64,000 nucleotides of DNA from positions 377,908-441,907 of the forward strand of contig CAUYUJ010015271.1 of assembly GCA_963575745.1 (NCBI GenBank), written 5' to 3'. This document shows, piece by piece, positions 53,692 to 61,689 of the stretch. The first letter of the stretch is position 1. Each line of letters starts with the position of its first letter. The position numbers and the translations under genes are program-made. Source of the stretch: Prorocentrum cordatum. Lineage: Eukaryota > Sar > Dinophyceae > Prorocentrales > Prorocentraceae. The notes under the pieces were generated by a model, which made no database searches, was not told the origin of the DNA, and saw nothing but the letters and a program-made list of their open reading frames with translations.

Positions 53692-53804
53692 CCCCCCCCC
53701 CCCCCCCCCCCCCTCCCCCCCCACGCGGATGGGGTCGGGACCTTCTCGGGGCCGCGGATTGCAAAAACAAAGAATCTCGGCGGGCCCGGCTCCCAGAGAT
53801 CCTT

Positions 53805-53856
<52 letters not shown>
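53692..53856. repeat. C22 homopolymer and (TA)n
   Basis: 22 C at 53692-53713 and about 25 TA units at 53807-53856. Both are places where read errors are likely. Confidence 0.95.
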
Positions 53857-53857
<1 letters not shown>

Positions 53858-54799
53858 CAACAAATAACGTGGACCCTTTCCCCAGGGCCGGCTGCTGGTC
53901 CCGATTCTGAAGGTCTCATGGCGCCAACACCGCAGAGCGGATTTCATCCCGAGAAGAAATAAGATGGGCCCAGATTGTCCTGGAGAATTTCGTTCCGGAT
54001 TTCGAAGTGAATTTCGTGCGGACTTTTTTGCCAGAAACGAAGACTAAAAAATAACCACGCGAACATCACTTCGTTCTTCACTCGCTTTTTAGCCGGGGTC
54101 TTGCACTGGCACGAGTCCACGCGACAATCCGCTGCAGCACGTCTGCAAGGTCAGATGGGCGAAAGGCCTGGGCTCGTGCCAATCCGTGCCCCCCTGCACA
54201 CCCCTCCCTCCTGGGTGGCAGAGAGGTCCTGCACACCCCAGGGCCGCGACCCCCGCGGGTACGGCGGGGCGTTTTGTTCGCGGATGTCCCGCGCGGAACG
54301 CATCCGTGCGGCCGCGTATCCGCGGGATCGCGCCCCGGAATCTTGACCGCGAGGGCGTGCCGGGCGGGGCGTTGCGCTGGGGGGGGGCGATACATGGGTG
54401 AGTGAAGACGGGTGCCCCTCATGGGGCCCTAAAGGGCCCCTCTGGGGCCCAAAATGGGAGCGAAATGACGCCCCCCACTAAGCAACGCCCAAGCGTGGGT
54501 CGGAGGTGAAGGGGTGAGATCGCGGTGAAAAAGAGAGCCCCCACCGGGAGATCGGGTTCGGTTTCGTGTGTTTCGTGCTCGTGTCGTGCGTGCGGGCGAG
54601 GCGAAGCTGCCTGGGCGCGCGAGAGGAATGATGCCGCCGTGGCTAGAGGCTGTGCAGCCGGTTGTCGGTGCCTGCCCCCTCTCCCCCGGCGCGTGGTTGG
54701 CACGGGTGTTTCGACGGTGGCCCGTCGGTGGTGCGGCGGTGGTGCGGCGGTGTCCCGTGCTTGGCGCGGGGTGCCCCGTCGGTGGCGCGGGGTGTCCCG
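53857..54799. other. Region without recognised gene; dispersed repeat I copy 1
   Basis: About 54185-54350 shares order and wording with 56815-56960 (GCGCGGAACGCATCCGTGCG versus GCGCGGAAAGGATCTGTGCA, then CCGCGTATCCGCGGGATCGC). GTGGCGCGG/GTGTCCCGTCG short repeats at 54720-54820. Confidence 0.5.
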
Positions 54800-55620
54800 T
54801 CGGTGTCGCGTCGATGGGATCGATAGCGAGCTCGATAGTGAGATTGTTGTTGGGATCTGTTGTGAGATCGATGGTGAGATCTGTTGTGAGATCGATAGCG
54901 AGATCTGATGTGAGATCGATAATGGGATCGCTCGTGAGATCTGTAGTGGGATCGCTTGTGAGATCGATACTGAGATCGATCGTGAGATCGATTGTGAGAT
55001 CGATCGTGAGATCGATTGTGAGGTCGTTTGTGAGACCGATAGTGAGATCGATGGCGATATCGATTGTGAGATCCATAGTGCGACCGATGGGAGGACTGCT
55101 GTGATATGGATCGCCCATGTGGGATAAATAGTGGGTTCGATTGTCAGATCGATCGTGAGATCTCTTGTGAGATCGAGGGTGGGTTTGATTGTCAAATCGG
55201 TCGTGAGATCGATGGAGATATCGACGTTGAGATCGACTGTGAGACCGAGAGTGAGACCGTTTATGAGATCGATTGTGAGACCCACAGTGGGATCGATTGT
55301 GAGATCGTTTGTGAGATCGGTCGTGATACCGAGAGCTGGAACTGATGTGAGATCGATAGCAGGGTCCGAATGTGAGATCGATAGTGAGTTCGATTGTCAG
55401 ATCGATGGTGAGATCTATTGGAAGATCGATTGTGGGTTATGTTGTGAGATCGATCGTGAGATCGCTTGTGAGATCGATCGTGCGTTTGATTGTCAAGTAG
55501 ATCGTGAGATCCACTGTGAGATCGATCGTGAGATCTGCTGTGAGATCGCTTGTGAGATCGACAGTGAAATATGTTATGATATCGAGAGTTGGATCGATGT
55601 GAGATCGGTTGGAGGAGACG
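54800..55620. repeat. 12-bp GATCGAT minisatellite
   Basis: Degenerate unit GTGAGATCGATN, about 65 copies, with very many GATC and ATCGAT sites. Open in several frames because the period is 12: Ser-Ile-Val-Arg on the + strand, Asp-Leu-Thr-Ile on the minus strand. A repeat, not a convincing gene. Confidence 0.9.
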
Positions 55621-56549
55621 GTTGGTCCCTCCTCTCCCTCCCCGAACCTCCAGATCGCCCGAAGGGTGGTCGTATAGGTACGGATCTGTTCGCCGCTTGT
55701 TTCCCGTGTGGCGCGCTCAGGAAAAGGCCTTGCCCTCGAGGGTCAGAAGAGGAGGAGGAGGAGGACGAGGAGGAGGAGGAGCAGGAGGAGGAGGAGGAGG
55801 AGGAGGAGGAGCAGCAGGAGGGGCAGCAGGAGGAGGAGGAGTAGAGGAGCAGGAGAAGGACCAGGAGGAGGAGGAGAGGGAGGAGGAGGAGGAGGAGGAG
55901 CAGCAGGAGGAGGAGGAGGAGCAGGAGGAGGAGGAGGAGGAGGAGGAGGACGACGACGACGACGAGGACTCCCTCTCCTCGGCCGAGGGGTGGCGGACGG
56001 CCGGCGGAAGATGCCCCCCGCTCGTGGCCTACCTCGCCTTCGGGAGGCCCCGGGATGCCTCGGCGGGCCCCTCGGGGCCTGCGCCTCCTCCCGAGCAGCT
56101 ATATACGGTGGGGGCGTGGGTCATAAGGAGCACGCCCGGGAGGCTGCAGTCTGAGGAGGGCGGCGGCGATGTCCATGGCCAAGCCTCGACTGGAGTTTTT
56201 CTCGGGCCTCCAGGCCCTTGGATGCCTTATCGAAGGGTGCTTGATCCAATGCCACCACCGTATGTAGTTGTCGTTGGGCCCGACGAGGCCATCCCCATCC
56301 CCTCCGAGGCCCCCACCAAATCACCACCCCAGTTGGGGATACACCCCTCTAAACCCGAAGGGGACGGCCTCTGTCCCCAACTGGGGGGGTAAATCGGCCA
56401 GTAGGGCTCAGGCCACGCCGCGCTGGGGATGGGGATCTGTTAAACGATACTCATCCTCCAGAGCCGTTATATTTGCTTGTCGTTGGGCCCGATGAGGGCC
56501 AGCAGAGGCCAAATAACTCAGTACACAAACGCCGTCCTCAGGATAGTTG
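55621..56549. repeat. (GGA)n tract and a gene-free flank with a paired motif
   Basis: GGA triplets at 55747-55950, ending in (GAC)n. The flank has TCGTTGGGCCCGA at 56269-56282 and again at 56478-56491, and complementary CCCCAGTTGGGGATA / CCCCAACTGGGGGGG near 56329-56390, as in a small fold-back. No gene recognised. Confidence 0.7.
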
Positions 56550-56760
56550 TTTGATTCCTTGTTTTGCCGATCGGCGCGGGCCCTCGCACCCCCCCCCCCT
56601 CCCCACATTCCGTGGAGTAGATCTTGGCTGTTTTTGGCGCCTGTTTCGAGCAGCTGGGGTCCCTCCCCCATCGGCCGCACTGCTGCAAACCGTCGCACTA
56701 AGCAGAGGTCTGGAGCCTGACCCCCCTCCCTCCCAACGTTTCCGCCCAATGTCGAAACGC
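56550..56760. repeat. Dispersed repeat E, copy 2
   Basis: Similar to 18040-18260 through its length (CGGCGCGGGCCCTCGCACCC, GGCTGTTTTTGGCGCCTGTT, AAGCAGAGGTCTGGAGCC). Confidence 0.75.
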
Positions 56761-56814
56761 CGAATAAAACCTTGCCTCCTCCAATTCTTCCATATTCTGG
56801 AGGTCGTCTGAGCT

Positions 56815-56960
56815 CGTGCTAATATGTGCCCCGCTCTCCGAAGGATGCCCCCCGCGTCCAAGGGGTGCCTCCTCGCCAAAGGAGCGCCGCGCGGAAAGGA
56901 TCTGTGCATCCGCGTATCCGCGGGATCGCGTCCTGGAGTCCAGACTCGGAGGGACGCCAA
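56815..56960. repeat. Dispersed repeat I, copy 2
   Basis: Shares CCGCGTATCCGCGGGATCGC and neighbouring words with 54185-54350. Confidence 0.6.
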
Positions 56961-57329
56961 TTGTACACCACCGCCAGCCCTGGCCAGGCACTTCCTGGGC
57001 CCTAGATCGGTGTATAGACCTCCTGGCCTAGACCAGGAAGGCCTGTACACCAGTCGAGGGCTGGTGGTGGTCTATTGCTTGGAGCTCTCTTACAGACCGC
57101 AAGGGCGCGGATACGGTAGGGGTAAACATTTATTGAACACTCCCCCAAGACAACGCAAACTTGGAACGCGCGGGGAGACTGCGGTCGAGGTGCAACTCAT
57201 CAGACCAAACGCCAACTTCGAACATTGGGGGGAGGGGGACGCGTTGACAGTTGAATGAGGCACGCGTGTTCCCTATTTTTCCCGAGGCCTGTACGGATAC
57301 TTTCGCCGCTCGTGACCTCCCTCGCCGCA
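56961..57329. other. Region without recognised gene
   Basis: Includes a partial inverted pair around CTAGATCGGTGTATAGACCT / AGGCCTGTACACCAGTCGAG near 57000-57060. Confidence 0.35.
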
Positions 57330-57339
57330 GGCGACCCCA

Positions 57340-57700
57340 GAGCAGCGCCGCCCCACGGGGCGGCCGCTGCGCCAGGGGCTCCCGTCGAGCCTCGGGCCTC
57401 GGGCCTCGCTTGAGCCTCGCCTCGTAGGGGAACAACAAGTGACCCAAACATAGAAAAGCTCGGAGGTCCGCGCGGAGTTCTCGCATCGGCGCTGGACCCC
57501 CCCCTCCCTGGCGTGCGGATTGCGCCTGGGGCGGCGCCGGGGGCGCCGCCGGGGGGCCCAGCGCCGATGCGAGAAATCCGCGCGGACCTCCGAGTCTTTA
57601 TGTTTAGGTCACTGGTTGTTCCCCTACGAGGCGAGGCTCGAGCGAGGCCCGAGGCCCGAGGCTCGACGGGAGCCCCTGGCCGCAGCGGACCTCCGAGTGT
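57340..57700. mobile_element. MITE-B copy 5 inside a larger fold-back
   Basis: 57424-57627 is a MITE-B (GTAGGGGAACAACAAGTGAC on the left, GGTTGTTCCCCTAC on the right, arms with GGAGGTCCGCGCGGA). Its flanks are complementary to each other as well: GCCAGGGGCTCCCGTCGAGC and CTCGGGCCTCG on the left, CGAGGCCCGAGGC and GCTCGACGGGAGCCCCTGGC on the right. The whole structure is about 350 bp with arms well over 100 bp. Confidence 0.85.
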
Positions 57701-57774
57701 TTCTGTTGAGGTCGTCACTTTGTGTTCCCCTCGCCCCGCTCGGGGGGCCCCGCCCCGCTCGAGGATCGAGGGGC

Positions 57775-57930
57775 CTCCCTCGCCGCAGGAGCCCCCTGAG
57801 GCGCAGCGGCGCCCAGCACGGAGGAGGAGGAGGAGGAGGAGGAGGAGGAGGAGGAGGAGGAGGAGGCCAAGAAACGATGGCCTCCCTCGCCGCAGGAGCC
57901 CCCCGGGCGCCGCGGCGCCCAGCACGCAGG
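57775..57930. repeat. Direct repeat around a (GGA)n tract
   Basis: GCCTCCCTCGCCGCAGGAGC, then CCCC and GCGGCGCCCAGCACG, occurs at about 57773-57820 and 57880-57925, with (GGA)n between. Confidence 0.8.
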
Positions 57931-57974
57931 CGGAGCGGAGCGGAGAGGCGCGCCGCCGCGGCCGCCGCGGCGCG

Positions 57975-58462
57975 AGGGGGCTCCACCGGAGGCCTCAGTG
58001 GCACCGTCCACGGGCGCGTAAGTCGGGCCTGTCCCTCTACAGGAGGACTTCGATATCCAGAAATAGTCAGAAAAACAATACGGGGACGATTTTTTATGTT
58101 TGTTTTGGATGTTTTGCCGTATTTCGTAAAAACAATTTCTCATGTTTCGTCCAAAATCCCCTTTGTAGGAGGACATGCCCGACTGAAACATGCGCCTCCC
58201 CCTCCCAGTGCAGCGTTTCGTGGCCCCATAGGGGGGCTCCACCGAAGGTCCCTGTGGCGAAGTCCACATGCGTTTCCTCCGCCCATTGCAGCGCTTCGTG
58301 GCCCCACGGGGGGCTCCACCGAAGGCCCCAGAGGCAGAGTTCGCCTGCGTCTCCCCCGCCCAGTGCAGCGTTTCGTGGCCCATAGGGAGCTCCACCGAAG
58401 ACGATACCCACAACTGCGGCATTCACGACTGCACAACTGTGGTTGGTTCCTTCGCCAGCCTA
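57975..58462 (+). repeat. 77-100 bp minisatellite family, array D, split by a MITE-A
   Basis: A unit fragment (GGGGGCTCCACCGGAGGCCT, then CAGTGGCACCGTCCAC) stands left of MITE-A copy 8. Three further units follow on the right. Ends with the family tail CACCGAAGACGATACCCACA, ACTGCGGCATTC. Confidence 0.85.
58018..58187. mobile_element. MITE-A copy 8, inserted in a minisatellite unit
   Basis: Left TAAGTCGGGCCTGTCCCTCT, right GGACATGCCCGACTGAA. Sequence on either side (…CACCGTCCAC and CATGCGCCTCCCC…) belongs to one minisatellite unit, so the insertion postdates that unit. Confidence 0.85.
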
Positions 58463-59490
58463 ATTCCCAACCGTCCTGTGGTGTTGGGTCATCGTTATGA
58501 AGAGACAGCGCCCCTCGTCCCTCCCTCCCGCCTCCTCCTCCTCCCGCTCCTCGCTCCTCCCAACCTTGCCTCTGCCCTCTGTCTCGGCCCGCCGCACCCA
58601 TTTCGGCACACCCCTCACCCGCTTTGTGGCCCCACGGGAAGCTCCACCGACTGTCAAAGTGGCACCGTCCGCACGCGTCTACGCCACCCGTTTCGGCACA
58701 CGCATCTCACGTTTCATGGCTCCATGGGCAGCTCCACCGACGGTCCCAGTGGCACCGTCCGCACGCGTCCACGCCACCCATTCTGGCACACCCCTCACAC
58801 GTTTCGTGGCTCCATGGGGAGCTCCATTGGAGGTCCCAGTGGCACCGTCCGCATGCGTACCCGCCACCTAATTCGGCACATGCCTCACACGTTTCGTGGC
58901 TCCATGGGGAGCTCCATTGGAGATCCCAGTGGCACCGTCCGCACGCGTCCCCGCCACCCATTCCGGCACACCCCTCACACGTTTCATGGCTCCGTGGGGA
59001 GTTCCACCGACGGTCCCAGTGGCGGGCCCAGTGGCACCGTCCGCACGCGTCCACGCCACCCATTCCGGCACACCCCTCACACGTTTCGTGGCTCCATGGG
59101 GAGCTCCATTGGAGGTTCCAGTGGCACAGTCCGCATGCGCACCCGCCACCCATTCCGGCACACCCCTCACACGTTTCGTGGCTCCATGGGGAGCTCCATT
59201 GGAGGTCCCAGTGGCACCGTCCGCATGCGTACCCGCCACCCATTTCGGCACACCCTTCACACGTTTCGTGGCTCCATGGGGAGCTCCACCGAATGTCACA
59301 GCGGCACCGTCCACATGCATACCCGCCACCCATTTCGGAACACCCCTCACACGTTTCATGGTCTCATGCCTCATGGGGAGCTCCACCGACGGTCCCAGTG
59401 GCACCGTCCGCACGCGTCCACGCCACCCATTTCGGCACACCCCTCACACGTATCGTGGTCCCATGGGGAGCCCCACCGCATCTTCATAGG
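58463..59490 (+). repeat. 77-100 bp minisatellite family, array E (90-bp unit)
   Basis: Head TTCCCAACCGTCCTGTGGTG, then TTGGGTCATCGTTATGAAGA, directly follows the tail of array D. About ten 90-bp units: CACACGTTTCGTGGCTCCAT, GGGGAGCTCCATTGGAGGTC, CCACCCATTCCGGCACACC. One unit carries a 12-bp internal duplication (near 59020-59035). Confidence 0.9.
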
Positions 59491-59586
59491 CAAACTCGCC
59501 CCCCGCCCTCAGCTCCCAAAAACTCTGACTACACTCTGATTCTACTCTGTCCCAAAACTCGGATTCCATTAGACAATGAAAACAAA

Positions 59587-59765
59587 TGCCAAGAAACACC
59601 CTGCTTGCCTCCAGGATGCCCTGGGTTTCTTGGGTTTCGACGGCTGTGCTGTGGAAAGCGTGGCGCTCCCGCACCAAAAGTCACAATGGACGTCCTGGGG
59701 TCTCAGGGTTGGGTTCCTTGTGCAAGGTTTCTTGTGGCCGAGCTCCTACTGTATAATATCTTTCT
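59587..59765. repeat. Dispersed repeat D, copy 2
   Basis: Similar to 8868-9050. Starts CCAAGAAACACCCTGCTTGC and ends near GGTTTCTTGTGG, then CTACTGTATAA. Confidence 0.75.
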
Positions 59766-59827
59766 GGCTCCACTCTGATTCCACTCTCGTATTGCGAAGG
59801 CCTTATGGCGGTGCCGCCGACCCTGAA

Positions 59828-59830
<3 letters not shown>

Positions 59831-59902
<72 letters not shown>
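59831..59902. repeat. (CGA)n microsatellite
   Basis: Pure CGA triplets, 24 units, the same triplet class (opposite strand) as the (TCG)n tracts at 17.1 and 19.2 kb. Confidence 0.95.
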
Positions 59903-59903
<1 letters not shown>

Positions 59904-60319
59904 CGCTCTCGGGGCCTCTCGGGGGTAGTTTGAGGGCCTTCTTTCCTCTTCCTCCTCCCAAGGCTATCAGAGAACGGCTCGGGCACGAGAAGCCGGCCCC
60001 GGGGGCGGGGTCGAGAGTCTTGCAGGGGGCCTGCTGTTATGGAAAGGAAAGCAGACGTCGGACCTCTGGGCTGGCATTCTCCTCTGGTTTCGCAAGGGTT
60101 TCATGCCCAGACGCCGGCCGTCTTGAACAAATCGAGCCTGAGTTGGCTCTGATCCCGCTCGCGCAGCTCTTGCCAGGGGGGAACGCGGGGGGGGGGTCGT
60201 GGGGCCCGCCTTCGCTGTCCGCTGCCGCTCCAGCGCCCCTCTGCGTGCACGGCCGTGGGGGAGGGGGGGGGGGGGGGGGGCCCCCCCGCCCCCTCGCCCC
60301 TCCCTCCCTCCCCCCCCCC
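59903..60319. other. Region without recognised gene
   Basis: Unique sequence, with a G-run and a C-run adjoining at about 60256-60318, which makes the local sequence uncertain. Confidence 0.4.
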
Positions 60320-60425
60320 TCCTCCTCCTCCTCCTCCTTCTCCGCCTCCTCCTCCTTATCCTTCTCCTCCGCCTCCTCCTCCGCCTCCTCCTCCTCCGCC
60401 TCCTCCTCCTCCTCCGCCTCCTTGG
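60320..60425. repeat. (TCC)n/(CTCCGC)n tract
   Basis: CTCCTC with CGCC variants. Confidence 0.9.
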
Positions 60426-61277
60426 TCCTCCTGCGCCGTGTGGTGTGGCATCGCTCGGACGTGCGCGTTTCTTTTCCACCCTCGGCGAGGACCATCGAGG
60501 AGCACCCCGTATCGTCCATCAACCACAAAAAAACGCGCGCGAAACCGAAACGTGCACGCGGGAGGGACGTCCGAGCGATGGCAAGGTGGACGGTGTTGTG
60601 TTTTCCCGGACAGTCCCCGCCCGTGATTTGTCGTTTCGGTGCGGCCGTCGTTTCCGTCATAGGCGCGACCTATTGCCGCCTGGCCTGCTTCGCTTGGCAG
60701 CCGCCGTGGCCGCCGTAGCGGCCGCGGCCTCCCGGCCCCACGCGTCGCCTCGGTGTGGCTGTCGTAGACACCGCTGCCGCCGTAGACCCCGCAGGGTGCC
60801 TCCAGGTTTGCTTTGCCCCGCTGCCATCGTCTCCGTCGTGGCCTCCGTGGCGCCGCAAGCGATTAAGCTGGTCCCCAAGCCTTGTTCACACTGTAACCCG
60901 TAGGCGTTGTAATTGTGTCCCCAGCCTGCTCCGCCCCCTACTGCTGTTGCCGCTGCAGTCGTGCTGGCATCCGCTGCAGTTGTCGCCTCAGTTGGTCTAT
61001 GGCCTGCTTCACTCTGTGGCCGCCGTAGTCCTCGTAGGTGCTGCAGCCTCATCTCCATCTTCTTGCGCCCTCTGCCGTCCCCACTGGGCGCGACGCCGAC
61101 ACAGGCCCGAATCCGATAGCGTGCGTGGCGGGCACTTCCGCTCCTGCTGCTGGGAGCTTTTCCCTCTGTGGAGCGCGCCATCGGGCAGGGACGATCTTCG
61201 AGCAGAGGGGCGGCTCGGCTGCGGGTGCGTCGACACCGCTGTGACCTCTGTAGGCGCTGTTGCGCCGTGGTCCCCCC
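60426..61277. other. Region without recognised gene; loose short repeats
   Basis: GCCGCCGTAG and CCGTAGGTGCTG-like words recur irregularly from 60700 to 61260, perhaps an old tandem repeat. Open frames show no known motif. Confidence 0.4.
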
Positions 61278-61380
61278 CTCCTCCTCCTCCTCCTCCTCCT
61301 CCTCCTCCTCCTCCTCCTCCTCCTCCTCCTCCTCCTCCTCCTCCTCCTCCTCCTCCTCCTCCTCATCCTCCTGCTCCCCC
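61278..61380. repeat. (TCC)n microsatellite
   Basis: Almost pure CTC/TCC triplets, followed by CCCTCC-rich sequence to about 61500. Confidence 0.95.
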
Positions 61381-61588
61381 TCCCGCCCTCCCTGCGTCCC
61401 TCCCGTTCCCCAACCCTCCCTGCGCTCCCTGCCTCCTGCGCCCTCCCCTCCTTCCTGCCTCCCGCTTCCCTCCTCCCCCCCCCCTCCTCTTGCCTCCGCT
61501 CCTGGAGCGCAGGGGCGCAGTCAGGCCCAGAGCCCCTGGAGGCAGCCATCAGAGAGCGACCCGGCGCCGCTCAGGGAGCGCCCCAGAT

Positions 61589-61685
61589 TTAAGTCGGGCT
61601 TGTCCCTCTACAGGGGGAATATTCAAAAATAGCCGAACAATAGTCTGGGGGCCATTTTTGTAATATTTTTACTACCATGTTGGTG
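61589..61685. mobile_element. MITE-A, 5' part fused to minisatellite head
   Basis: Starts TTAAGTCGGGCTTGTCCCTC, then TACAGGGGGAATATTC and AATAGTCTGGGGGCC. It breaks off at about 61690, where the head of array F (TTCCCAACCGACCTGTG) begins. Confidence 0.75.
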
Positions 61686-61689
61686 TATT

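Noticed and set aside
54419-55844. Long Asp-Leu-Thr-Ile or Ser-Ile-Val-Arg frames
   Set aside because: Product of the 12-bp GATCGAT repeat; composition is dictated by the repeat.
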